A stretch of DNA of 36,649 nt from Pseudomonadota bacterium (GCA_023386635.1 JAEWJH010000071.1:1-36649), one strand, 5' to 3'; shown: positions 1 to 7,296, counted from the stretch's first letter. Notes: generated by a model from the letters alone, not told the origin. Numbers and translations: made by a program.

Positions 1-493
1 TGCCGGGATTGGCGCCGCAGGCGCTGACGGCGGTGACGCCGCCGGGCTTGCGGCGGCGCACGTTGAGCACCTCCTCGCGCAGCACGTAGTTGGTGCGCTC
101 CGCATGCGTCGCATTCGGATTGTCATAGAGACCGGGCCACGGCTCGCACACCGTGTCGATGTAGTGCGCCTCGATGCTCTGGCAGAACTCGATCAGGTCG
201 GCGGAGCCGGTGTCGACCGTCAGATTGATCATCAGCCCGCGGCCGGGACCGGCGGTCAGCAGCGGCCTGAGCACGTCGCGGTAGTTCTCCCGCGTCAGCG
301 CGCCCTTGATGAAGTTCATCTTGCGCTCGTCAACCAGACCGCGGTGCAGATCGAGCGGGTCGATCACCGTGAAGCGCGAGCGGTCGAACTGAATGTGCCG
401 TTCCAGCAGCGGCAGGATGCCACGGCCGATCGAACCGAGGCCGACCAGTACGATGGGTCCGTCAAAGCGGGCGTGAACGGGCCAATGGGTCAT
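1..493 (-). CDS. hss: Homospermidine synthase, N-terminal part (runs off left edge)
   Basis: The visible 164 residues match the N-terminal NAD-binding part of bacterial homospermidine synthase. That enzyme transfers an aminobutyl group from putrescine or spermidine to putrescine, giving sym-homospermidine, the main polyamine of many Rhizobiales. The chain starts MTHWPVHARFDG. It then has the Rossmann strand IVLVGLGSIGRG, with the glycine motif G18-x-G20-x-x-G23, followed by VIDPLDLHRG and the stretch IDTVCEPWPGLYDN. The C-terminal part lies outside the window. The ATG at 493 is preceded by a GGAG about 11 nt upstream. It is the last visible gene of a minus-strand set whose first gene is a decarboxylase that would supply putrescine, which supports the call. 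A saccharopine-dehydrogenase-like relative is the main alternative, since the two families share this fold. The identity comes from family recognition, not a database search. Confidence 0.88.
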   Translation of the reverse strand, partial: MTHWPVHARFDGPIVLVGLGSIGRGILPLLERHIQFDRSRFTVIDPLDLHRGLVDERKMNFIKGALTRENYRDVLRPLLTAGPGRGLMINLTVDTGSADLIEFCQSIEAHYIDTVCEPWPGLYDNPNATHAERTNYVLREEVLNVRRRKPGGVTAVSACGANPG

Positions 494-612
494 TTTTCAC
501 AACACTCCAAGATAGCGTTTTCAAGCGAAGTGGGGACCGGTTCGCGTCAAGAAAACGCGTCAGAGAAGAACTTCAGCGGGGGTCTTATCCGCCATGGTCT
601 CCAAACGGAAGA

Positions 613-641
613 GGACGCCGCGCCGGACCGGCACGGCGTCC
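613..641 (-). terminator. 14-bp hairpin after the GNAT gene
   Basis: A nearly perfect inverted repeat has arms at 613-626 and 628-641 separated by one base. On the minus strand the arms are GGACGCCGTGCCGG and CCGGCGCGGCGTCC, and the single mismatch can form a G-U pair. It begins 16 nt beyond the acetyltransferase stop codon and is followed on that strand by TCTTCCGTTT, only a weak T tract. It may end transcription or protect the upstream mRNA, which would partly separate hss from the two genes before it. Confidence 0.5.
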
Positions 642-657
642 CCGCTCTTCAGGTTGG

Positions 658-1242
658 TTATGCGGCGCGGCGCAGCGGCTGCGACGGCAGGGCGATCTCC
701 GGCACGACGGTGCCGGTGGCGACGATCGCGCCGCGCGCGCCGTCGAGCGTGCCGGGCACGAACTGGATCGCCAGCAGCCGCTCGGGCTCCGGCGTGCCGG
801 GCATGCGCAGGTCCTGCGTCTTCGCGTTGCTGAAGCCGAAGCGGCCATAATAAGCAGCGTCGCCGACCAGTACGACGGCCCCGTGACCGGCCCGGCGTGC
901 TTCACGCAGCGCGCGGCCGATCAGCTTGCCGCCGATGCCGCGGCTGCGGCAGTCGTCCGCGACCGCCATCGGCCCGAGCAGCAGCGCGTCGCGGCCGCCG
1001 CACGACACCGACCACAGCCGGACGGTGCCGACGACGCGCCCGCCGTCGCAGGCGACGAACGACAGTCCGTCGGCCGGCAGGCGGCCGTCGCGCAGCCGCT
1101 GCGAGCTCTTGGTGAACCGCCCCTCGCCGAACGCTTCGTCGAGCAGGTTTTCGCGCGCATCGATGTCGCGCAGCCGCTCTTTGCGAATAACGATGTCTTT
1201 GCGAATAAGGATGTCTTGGCGGATGGTGATGTCGTGAACCAT
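658..1242 (-). CDS. GNAT-family N-acetyltransferase
   Basis: This 194-residue protein belongs to the GNAT superfamily, which moves the acetyl group of acetyl-CoA to an amine; it resembles the YhbS-like group. The core is visible: strand RVVGTVRLWSV (69-79), LLLGPMAVADD (87-97), then the acetyl-CoA pyrophosphate loop R99-S-R-G102-I-G104. After this comes VVLVGDAAYYGRFGF (123-137), typical of the family. The ATG at 1242 is chosen because GGGGAGG lies 8 nt upstream; an in-frame extension towards 1386 would run into the decarboxylase gene. Residues 4-21 are three copies of a DIxIR[QK] hexapeptide, encoded by a tandem 18-nt repeat. The gene sits between ornithine decarboxylase and homospermidine synthase on the same strand, so a polyamine or diamine substrate is an attractive inference, but nothing in the sequence proves it. 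Confidence 0.85.
   Translation of the reverse strand: MVHDITIRQDILIRKDIVIRKERLRDIDARENLLDEAFGEGRFTKSSQRLRDGRLPADGLSFVACDGGRVVGTVRLWSVSCGGRDALLLGPMAVADDCRSRGIGGKLIGRALREARRAGHGAVVLVGDAAYYGRFGFSNAKTQDLRMPGTPEPERLLAIQFVPGTLDGARGAIVATGTVVPEIALPSQPLRRAA
1180..1233 (-). repeat. Three tandem 18-nt repeats inside the GNAT gene
   Basis: Three adjacent 18-nt units occupy 1180-1197, 1198-1215 and 1216-1233. The first two (TTTGCGAATAACGATGTC and TTTGCGAATAAGGATGTC on the plus strand) differ at one base. The third, nearest the start codon, is more diverged. Together they encode DITIRQ-DILIRK-DIVIRK, residues 4-21 of the acetyltransferase. The unit length is a multiple of three, so copy changes keep the reading frame. 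Confidence 0.85.
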
Positions 1243-1314
1243 GACGCATGCCTCCCCGCCCTGCGGCCACAAGCCGGACAGGGCGTTGTCAGTCGGGACT
1301 GGATTGACGGGAAG

Positions 1315-1338
1315 GGGAGCCGGCCGAAGCCGGCTCCC
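1315..1338 (-). terminator. 10-bp hairpin with C(UUCG)G tetraloop after the decarboxylase gene
   Basis: A perfect 10-bp inverted repeat has arms at 1315-1324 and 1329-1338. On the minus strand it reads GGGAGCCGGC-TTCG-GCCGGCTCCC, so the loop is a UUCG tetraloop closed by C-G, known to be exceptionally stable in RNA. It begins 5 nt after the decarboxylase stop codon. The following bases (CTTCCCGTC) contain no real T run, so it may act as a 3' mRNA stabiliser or a partial terminator rather than a strong intrinsic terminator. Confidence 0.6.
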
Positions 1339-1343
1339 GGATC

Positions 1344-2474
1344 TTAGATGTGATACGTCTTCAAGGGCGGGAAGCCGTTGAAGCACACCGCCGAGTAGGT
1401 CGACGTATAGGCCCCGGTGCCTTCGATCAGCAGCTTGTCACCGATCTCCAGGCTGACCGGGAGCGGATAGGGCTGCTTCTCGTACAGCACGTCGGCCGAG
1501 TCGCAGGTCGGGCCTGCGAGCACGCACGGGGCCAGATCGCCACCGTCCCGCGGGGTGCGGATCGGGTAGCGGATCGCCTCGTCCATCGTCTCGGCGAGAC
1601 CGCCGAACTTGCCGATGTCGAGATAGACCCAGCGCACGTCGTCCTCCTCGCTCTTCTTGGAGACGAGCACGACCTCGGTTTCGATCACGCCGGCATTGCC
1701 GACCATGCCGCGACCCGGCTCGATGATCGTTTCCGGGATGCGGTTGCCGAAATGCTTGCGCAGCGCCTTGAAGATGGCATTGCCGTAGGTCTTCACCGAC
1801 GGAACGTTCTTCAGGTACTTGGTCGGGAAGCCGCCGCCCAGGTTGACCATCGACAGGTTGATGCCGCGCTCGCCGCACTCCTTGAACACGGCCGCCGCCT
1901 GCGCGAGCGCCCGGTCCCAGGCATGCTGGTTGCGCTGCTGCGAGCCGACGTGGAACGACACGCCGTAGGGCTCGAGGCCCTGCCGCAGCACATGCTCCAG
2001 CACATCGACCGCCATGGCCGGCTCGCAGCCGAACTTCCGCGACAGCGGCCATTCGGCGCCGACGCAGTCGGACAGGATGCGGCAGAACACGCGGCTCCCG
2101 GGAGCGGAGCGGGCGATCTTGTCGACCTCTTCCTTGCAGTCGACCGCGAAGAGGCGGATGCCGAGCGCGTAGGCGCGGGCGACATCACGCTCCTTCTTGA
2201 TCGTGTTGCCGAAGGAGATGCGGTCCGGCGTGGCGCCAGCCGCGAGCGCCATCTCGATCTCGGGGATCGAGGCGGTGTCGAAGCAGGAACCGAGCGACGC
2301 CAGCAGCGACAGCACCTCCGGCGCCGGGTTCGCCTTCACGGCGTAGAACACCCGGGTATCCGGCAAGGCTTTGGCGAAGTTGGTGTAGTTCTCGCGCACG
2401 ACTTCGAGGTCGACGACCAGGCAGGGCCCGTCCTCGCGGCGGTCACGCAGAAAGTTACGAATGCGCTCGTTCAT
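1344..2474 (-). CDS. Ornithine (ornithine/lysine-type) decarboxylase, PLP fold III
   Basis: This 376-residue enzyme is a fold-III PLP decarboxylase of the eukaryotic-ODC/alanine-racemase type, converting ornithine to putrescine; some relatives also accept lysine. The PLP lysine is K47 in VFYAVKANPAPEVL. The glycine-rich phosphate-binding segment EPGRGMVGN is present, and C324 lies in GPTCDSADV, the conserved active-site cysteine motif. The C-terminus carries GTGAYTSTYSAVCFNGFPP, as in bacterial and eukaryotic ODCs. The ATG at 2474 is preferred over an in-frame TTG at 2495 because the alignment-like start MNERIRNFL fits the family; the ribosome site is weak for both. It is the first gene of the minus-strand polyamine set and has a long structured upstream region. 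Exact substrate preference between ornithine, lysine and related diamino acids cannot be read from sequence; diaminopimelate decarboxylase is unlikely at this length and context. Confidence 0.92.
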   Translation of the reverse strand: MNERIRNFLRDRREDGPCLVVDLEVVRENYTNFAKALPDTRVFYAVKANPAPEVLSLLASLGSCFDTASIPEIEMALAAGATPDRISFGNTIKKERDVARAYALGIRLFAVDCKEEVDKIARSAPGSRVFCRILSDCVGAEWPLSRKFGCEPAMAVDVLEHVLRQGLEPYGVSFHVGSQQRNQHAWDRALAQAAAVFKECGERGINLSMVNLGGGFPTKYLKNVPSVKTYGNAIFKALRKHFGNRIPETIIEPGRGMVGNAGVIETEVVLVSKKSEEDDVRWVYLDIGKFGGLAETMDEAIRYPIRTPRDGGDLAPCVLAGPTCDSADVLYEKQPYPLPVSLEIGDKLLIEGTGAYTSTYSAVCFNGFPPLKTYHI

Positions 2475-2496
2475 TGGCGCTAATCCCAAGCTCAAG

Positions 2497-2515
2497 GGAC
2501 GGACAACGTCCGTCC
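2497..2515 (-). promoter_or_regulatory. 8-bp hairpin just upstream of the decarboxylase start
   Basis: The sequence GGACGGAC-GTT-GTCCGTCC (minus strand) is a perfect 8-bp stem with a 3-nt loop. It ends 22 nt before the decarboxylase ATG at 2474. Its closeness to the ribosome-binding region suggests a role in translation control or as the last helix of a leader RNA. There is no T tract, so a classical attenuator terminator is unlikely. Confidence 0.45.
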
Positions 2516-2774
2516 GGTGATGCGGCTGCGGGAGCTGTCCGGCGGTGCGCGATGGGGACGCAGGCGCCGTTTGCTCTTGGCCGCTTAGCTGCCTTGGCTT
2601 GGAAGGGAGGACCCCGCCGCGCTGCTGGCAATGATGGACAAGCCTCGTCGGTGACCCGTCGCCGGCGGTGGAAGGCCGGCAGAGACCAAAGAAGCCCGCT
2701 CCGTCGTTGCTTTAAGCCGCGTCCCCCGTTGAGCGCGGGGTGCGCCGGTTTCGCCTCCGGCTGCCGGTCAAGTG

Positions 2775-2801
2775 CTAAGAAAGCGAACTTCACTTTCTCA
2801 G
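2775..2801. promoter_or_regulatory. 27-nt imperfect palindrome upstream of the decarboxylase gene
   Basis: Two 13-nt arms (CTAAGAAAGCGAA and TTCACTTTCTCAG on the plus strand) flank one central base at 2788 and match at 11 of 13 positions. The two mismatches become G-U pairs in a minus-strand RNA reading CTGAGAAAGTGAA-G-TTCGCTTTCTTAG. A dyad with almost no spacer fits a protein operator better than an RNA hairpin, but either is possible. It is less GC-rich than its surroundings, which makes chance less likely. Confidence 0.4.
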
Positions 2802-2877
2802 GCGGCTGTCCGGCCTCTTGTCCGGATACCTACCGACCGACACACGGCCACAGGCACGTGCGAAATTGGGCGTGGTG

Positions 2878-2906
2878 GAAATATGAGAGACTCAGGGTGA
2901 GCGCAA
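2878..2906 (-). promoter_or_regulatory. Possible sigma-70-type promoter for the decarboxylase gene
   Basis: On the minus strand TTGCGC (complement of 2901-2906) is followed after 17 nt by TATTTC (complement of 2878-2883). Spacing is ideal but both hexamers are imperfect. Transcription would begin near 2870 and give a leader of roughly 400 nt. This is a weak match found by eye. Confidence 0.25.
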
Positions 2907-3012
2907 GAGATTTTGTTCGTGCTGCACACACGAATTCTCAACATTCTTTACAGCGATGCCAAACAGCAACGCTTTGCCGACTCTCTGACCGGATATTCAG
3001 CCGCGTTAACGA

Positions 3013-3279
3013 TCAGCCGGCGGTGGTGAACGGCTCCACGCGGGTCGCGCCGCGGACGAACTTCACCATCACGGCGATGCCGATCAGCACGAATGCCACG
3101 TCGAACACCTTGGCGCCGGTGTCGCCGAGTTCGAACAGCGTGGCGATGGCCCAGCTTCCGGCGAAGGCTGCGCCGAACACCTCGGCGCCGATCAGGATCG
3201 CGGCGCTGATGACGGTGGAGACGTTGGCCCAGAGGATCCGGCGGGCAGGCAAGTTTGGCGACTTGGAAGCGGCGTTCAT
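3013..3279 (-). CDS. Small two-helix membrane protein, unknown function
   Basis: This 88-residue protein starts MNAASKSPNLPARR. It has two hydrophobic stretches: a long one at about 18-48 (NVSTVISAAILIGAEVFGAA and onward) and one at about 57-75 (AKVFDVAFVLIGIAVMVKF). The N-terminus is short and basic. The ATG at 3279 is chosen because GAAGGA lies about 9 nt upstream. An in-frame ATG at 3333 would add 18 proline-rich residues and has less support. I do not recognise a named family. The second helix and the charged end RGATRVEPF look like a conserved short inner-membrane protein of Rhizobiales, but that is inference. It is divergent from dcp, 131 nt away, and the two may share a promoter region. 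Confidence 0.65.
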   Translation of the reverse strand: MNAASKSPNLPARRILWANVSTVISAAILIGAEVFGAAFAGSWAIATLFELGDTGAKVFDVAFVLIGIAVMVKFVRGATRVEPFTTAG

Positions 3280-3410
3280 CACTGGCGGTCCTTCAGGCGG
3301 CTTTGAGGCAGGATGATCGCACGGGACGTGCATTCACCCCAAAACGGCTGCAATCTGGTCGAAAGTGACCGTTCAATCAAGGTTGAAAAGCAAGGCAAAA
3401 AGGCAGGCTC

Positions 3411-5501
3411 ATGACCGCACCGGCGAACGCGACCCTCTCCGACAATCCGCTCCTGCGCGACTGGGCCGGCCCCACGGGGCTTCCAGACTTCGCCGCGGTA
3501 AAGCCCGAGCACTTCCCCGGCGCCTTCGCTGCGGCGCTGGCCGCGCACCGGGCAGAGATTGCGGCGATCGCAGGGCAAACGGAAGCGCCGAACTTCGCCA
3601 ACACGGTCGATGCGCTGGAGAAGAGCGGCACGGCGCTGAACCGGATCGCCAGCGTGTTCTTCGTCCTCGCCGGCGCCGACACCAGCGACGCCCTGCAGGC
3701 GGTGGAGCGCGACATCGCGCCGCTGCTGTCGCGCCACGACAGCGAGACCTTTCTCAATCCCGCGCTGTTCGGCCGGATCGATGCGCTGTGGCGGCGGCAC
3801 AAGGCGGGGGAACTCAGCGGCGAGCACGCGCTCTCGGCCGAGCAGGCGCGGGTGCTGGAGCGCTACCACGTCCGCTTCGTGCGGGCCGGTGCCGCGCTCG
3901 ACGAGGCCAGCAAGACCCGGCTGGCGGCAATCGGCGAGCGCCTCGCGAGCCTCGGCACCGCCTTCGGCCAGAACGTGCTGGCCGACGAGAGCGACTACAC
4001 GCTGGTGCTCGACGACGACGATCTCGCCGGCCTGCCGGATTTCGTTCGCGCCGATGCCCGCGCGGCGGCGGAGGAGCGCGGCCATCCCGGCAAGCACGCG
4101 GTGACGCTGCTGCGCTCCTCGATCGAGCCGTTCCTGACTTTCTCGGCGCGCCGCGACCTGCGCGAGAAGGCGCACCGCGCCTGGCTGGCGCGCGGCGAGG
4201 GCGGCGGCAAGACCGACAACCGCTCCATCATCGCCGAGATGGTCGCGCTGCGCGCCGAGCGGGCGCGGCTGATGGGCTACGACAATTTCGCCGCGTTCCG
4301 CCTCGACGACCAGATGGCGCGCACGCCGCAGGCGGCGCACGACCTGCTCGACAAGGTCTGGCAGCAGGCCAAGCGCCGCGTCGGCACCGAGCGGGAGGAG
4401 TTGCAGGCGATGATCCGCGCCGAGGGCGGCAACTTCACCCTCGCGCCGTGGGACTGGCGCCACTACGCCGAGAAGGTGCGCAAGGCCCGCTTCGATCTCG
4501 ACGAGGGGCAGATCAAGCCGTACCTGCAGCTCGACAAGATGATCGCCATGGCGTTCGAGGCGGCGCGCCGGCTGTTCGGCCTGACGTTCACGCCGGCCGA
4601 CATCCCGCTCTATCATCCCGACGCGCGCGCCTGGCGCGTTACCGGCCGCGGCGGGCAGGAGATCGGCCTGTTCATCGGTGACTATTTCGCGCGGCCGTCG
4701 AAGCACAGCGGCGCCTGGATGACCTCGTTCCGCGATCAGGAGCGGCTGTCGGGCAATATCCGCCCGATCATCGTCAACGTCATGAACTTCGCGAAGCCGC
4801 AGCCGGGCGAGCCGGCGCTGCTGTCGTTCGACGACGCCACCACGCTGTTTCATGAGTTCGGCCACGGCCTGCACGGGCTTCTCTCCGACGTGACCTATCC
4901 GCTGCTGGCGGGCACCAACGTGGCGACCGATTTCGTCGAACTGCCGTCGCAGCTCTACGAGCACTGGCTGACGGTGCCGGACCTGCTGGGTGAATACGCC
5001 CGCCACTACAAGACCGGCGAGCCGATGCCGCGCGCGCTGATCGACAAGGTGCTGGCGGCAAAGACCTTCAACCAGGGCTGCGCCACCATCGAATACACTT
5101 CGTCGGCGCTGGTGGATCTCGACCTGCACGGCCGGCCGGCGGAGGAGGACCTCGACGTCTCGGCGTTCGAGCGCGACAGCCTCGCGCGGATCGGCATGCC
5201 GGACGACATGGTGATGCGGCATCGGCTGCCGCACTTCCAGCACCTGTTCTCCGGCGACGGCTACGCGGCCGGCTACTACTCCTACATGTGGTCCGAGGTG
5301 CTGGACGCCGACGCTTTCGCCGCCTTCACCGAGGCCGGCGATCCGTTCGATCCGGCGACCGCGCGGCGGCTCCACGACTTCATCTACTCAGCCGGCAACC
5401 GGCGCGATCCGGCCGAGGCCTACAAGGCCTTCCGCGGGCGGATGCCGTCGGTCGACGCGCTGTTGAGGAAGCGCGGGCTGATCGAGAACGAGGCGGCCTG
5501 A
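3411..5501 (+). CDS. dcp: Peptidyl-dipeptidase Dcp (M3 family metallopeptidase)
   Basis: This 696-residue enzyme is an M3-family zinc peptidase of the Dcp/oligopeptidase A type, which removes C-terminal dipeptides from oligopeptides. It has no signal peptide, so it acts in the cytoplasm. The catalytic zinc site is complete: H481-E-F-G-H485 within TTLFHEFGHGLHGLL, with the third ligand E510 in ATDFVELPSQLYEHW. Further family blocks include NQGCATIEYTSSALVDLDLH and the C-terminal GDGYAAGYYSYMWSEVLDAD. Length is normal for the family. The ATG at 3411 follows an AGGCAGG about 4 nt upstream. The start TAPANATLSDNPLLRDWAGP resembles other Dcp proteins. It is followed after 125 nt by the Ntn-hydrolase gene, also a peptide- or amide-cleaving enzyme, though no joint function is shown. 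Confidence 0.94.
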   Translation: MTAPANATLSDNPLLRDWAGPTGLPDFAAVKPEHFPGAFAAALAAHRAEIAAIAGQTEAPNFANTVDALEKSGTALNRIASVFFVLAGADTSDALQAVERDIAPLLSRHDSETFLNPALFGRIDALWRRHKAGELSGEHALSAEQARVLERYHVRFVRAGAALDEASKTRLAAIGERLASLGTAFGQNVLADESDYTLVLDDDDLAGLPDFVRADARAAAEERGHPGKHAVTLLRSSIEPFLTFSARRDLREKAHRAWLARGEGGGKTDNRSIIAEMVALRAERARLMGYDNFAAFRLDDQMARTPQAAHDLLDKVWQQAKRRVGTEREELQAMIRAEGGNFTLAPWDWRHYAEKVRKARFDLDEGQIKPYLQLDKMIAMAFEAARRLFGLTFTPADIPLYHPDARAWRVTGRGGQEIGLFIGDYFARPSKHSGAWMTSFRDQERLSGNIRPIIVNVMNFAKPQPGEPALLSFDDATTLFHEFGHGLHGLLSDVTYPLLAGTNVATDFVELPSQLYEHWLTVPDLLGEYARHYKTGEPMPRALIDKVLAAKTFNQGCATIEYTSSALVDLDLHGRPAEEDLDVSAFERDSLARIGMPDDMVMRHRLPHFQHLFSGDGYAAGYYSYMWSEVLDADAFAAFTEAGDPFDPATARRLHDFIYSAGNRRDPAEAYKAFRGRMPSVDALLRKRGLIENEAA

Positions 5502-5626
5502 CGGGCGGGAAAAGGTCGTCGTCTCCGGAAAACGTCACAGGCGGGCGTGAGCACCCTCTTGTCCCGCCCGGCGTCCTTGTTGCATGACCTGATGCTGGAA
5601 ACGGTTCTCGGAAGGCGGCGGGCAGA

Positions 5627-7228
5627 ATGACGAAGTCTCTCTATACGGCTGGCCATCGGCGCGGCGTGGTGGCGGCGCCGCACAGCGGCGCGGTCGCGGA
5701 CGGCCAGCGCATTCTCGCCGAAGGCGGCAACGCGCTCGAGGCGATTATCGCCATGGCGGCGTCGATCGCCGCCGTCTATCCGCACATGAACCATATCGGT
5801 GGCGACGGCTTCTGGGTGATCCGCGAGCCCAATGGCCGCGTGCGCGCGCTGATGGGCGCGGGCGCCGCCGGCGCCAAGGCGACCCCGGCGTTCTATCGCG
5901 ACCGCGGTCACGACACGATCCCGGCGCGCGGTCCGCTTGCCGCGCTCACCGTGCCGGCAGCGATTTCCGGCTGGATGCTGGCGCTCGACGCCGCGAAGGC
6001 GCTCGGTGGCCGCATGCCGCTTCCCGAATTGCTATCCGGCGCGATCGGCCATGCGCGCGGCGGTTACACCATGACGCGCAGCCAGCACGCGCTGACCCGC
6101 GACAAGCTCGGCGAGCTGAAGGATGCGCCGGGCTTCGCCGCGGCCTTCCTCAAGGACGGCAAGGTGCCGGAGGCCGGCACGACGCTGACGCAGACAGCGC
6201 TCGCGGCGACGCTGGAGCAGCTCGGCCGCGCCGGTCTCGACGATTTCTATCGCGGCGATGTCGGCCGCGAGATCGCCGCCGATCTCGAGCGCATCGGCAG
6301 CCCGGTGACACGCGAGGACCTTGTCCGGCACAAGGGCTTCATCGCCGACGCGCTGACGACGACGGTCGGCGCCGGCAAGCTCTACAACGCGCCGCCGCCG
6401 ACCCAGGGTCTGGCCTCGCTGATCATCCTCGGCCTGTTCGACCGGCTGAAGGTCGCGGAAGCCGACGGCTTCGATTTCGTTCACGGCATCGTGGAGTCGA
6501 CCAAGCGCGCGTTCCGCGTGCGCGACCGCGTGGTCACCGATCCGGCGCGCATCACCGCCGATCTGAATGCTTATCTCGCCGCGCCGTTCCTCGACGCCGA
6601 GGTGCGCAAGATCGACCGCCGCAAGGCGGCGCAATGGCCGGCGCCCTACGGCGAGGGCGATACGATCTGGATGGGCGCGGCGGACGCCTCCGGCCTCGTC
6701 GTCTCCTATATCCAGTCGATCTACTGGGAGTTCGGCTCGGGCTGCGTGCTGCCGGCAACCGGCGTGCTGATGCAGAACCGCGGCGCCAGCTTCTCGCTCG
6801 ATGCCAAGGCGATGAACGCGCTGTCACCCGGGCGACTGCCGTTCCACACGCTCAATCCCGCGCTCGCCGTGCTCGACGACGGCCGGGTGATGGCCTACGG
6901 CACCATGGGCGGCGACGGCCAGCCGCAGACCCAGGCGATGCTGTTCGCGCGCCACGTCCTCTATCGGCAGCCGCTCGACAAGGTGCTTGACGCGCCGCGC
7001 TGGCTGCTCGGCCGGACCTGGGGTTCGGTGAAGACCAATCTGCGGCTGGAAAGCCGGTTCGATGGCAACCTGATCGAGCAGCTCCTGTCCGCCGGCCACG
7101 ATGTCGAGGTGATCGACGAGGCCTACTCGGACACGATGGGACACGCCGGCGCGGTGATCCTGCATCCGTCCGGCGAGATCGAGGGCGGACACGATCCGCG
7201 TGCCGATGGTGGCGCGGCCGGCGTATGA
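5627..7228 (+). CDS. Gamma-glutamyltransferase-family Ntn hydrolase (oxamate amidohydrolase-like)
   Basis: This 533-residue protein has the gamma-glutamyltransferase fold, made as a proenzyme that cuts itself before a threonine nucleophile. N-terminal landmarks are VVAAPHSGAVADGQRIL and AVYPHMNHIGGDGFWVI. The expected cleavage region reads EGDTIWMGAADASG, so T346 is the likely nucleophile. It is followed by VSYIQSIYWEFGSG and the MQNRGASFSLD block. True glutathione hydrolases have TTH[FY]SVVD here, whereas the GDT-[IV]-WMG form with IQSIY...EFGSG resembles the HpxW/oxamate amidohydrolase branch. I therefore give the family but not the substrate. There is no clear signal peptide (start MTKSLYTAGHRRG), unlike periplasmic Ggt. 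The ATG at 5627 follows a purine-rich GGAAGGCGGCGGG. The stop overlaps a possible upstream start of the next gene. Confidence 0.85.
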   Translation: MTKSLYTAGHRRGVVAAPHSGAVADGQRILAEGGNALEAIIAMAASIAAVYPHMNHIGGDGFWVIREPNGRVRALMGAGAAGAKATPAFYRDRGHDTIPARGPLAALTVPAAISGWMLALDAAKALGGRMPLPELLSGAIGHARGGYTMTRSQHALTRDKLGELKDAPGFAAAFLKDGKVPEAGTTLTQTALAATLEQLGRAGLDDFYRGDVGREIAADLERIGSPVTREDLVRHKGFIADALTTTVGAGKLYNAPPPTQGLASLIILGLFDRLKVAEADGFDFVHGIVESTKRAFRVRDRVVTDPARITADLNAYLAAPFLDAEVRKIDRRKAAQWPAPYGEGDTIWMGAADASGLVVSYIQSIYWEFGSGCVLPATGVLMQNRGASFSLDAKAMNALSPGRLPFHTLNPALAVLDDGRVMAYGTMGGDGQPQTQAMLFARHVLYRQPLDKVLDAPRWLLGRTWGSVKTNLRLESRFDGNLIEQLLSAGHDVEVIDEAYSDTMGHAGAVILHPSGEIEGGHDPRADGGAAGV

Positions 7229-7296
7229 GCCGCGCCGCGTTGATGCGCGCTTTTGCCCGCCTCGCTCGCGCCGCAGTTGGCGTTAGGATTCGGCCG

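Larger units (their letters stand above)
2475..3012 (-). promoter_or_regulatory. Long non-coding region and probable leader of the decarboxylase gene
   Basis: The 538 nt between the decarboxylase and the next gene contain no convincing gene on either strand; the open frames here lack family-like composition. The decarboxylase-proximal 400 nt are GC-rich and full of short inverted repeats. The distal 100 nt are more AT-rich, as expected for a promoter zone. In Alphaproteobacteria, decarboxylase genes of this type can carry the structured leader known as the speF RNA element. The position here would suit such an element, but I could not match its consensus by eye. Separate entries give the individual signals. 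Confidence 0.45.

Noticed and set aside
2474..3316. A plus-strand 280-codon open frame across the decarboxylase leader
   Set aside because: It covers non-coding leader and part of a minus-strand membrane-protein gene, has no ribosome site and no domain-like sequence.
3279..5375. A 698-codon antisense open frame over dcp
   Set aside because: It is the complement of a complete M3 peptidase with an intact HEFGH site; the antisense product is low-complexity.
5503..5569. Inverted repeat GGGCGGGA / TCCCGCCC after dcp as a terminator
   Set aside because: The loop would be about 51 nt and no T tract follows closely, so it is probably chance in GC-rich DNA.
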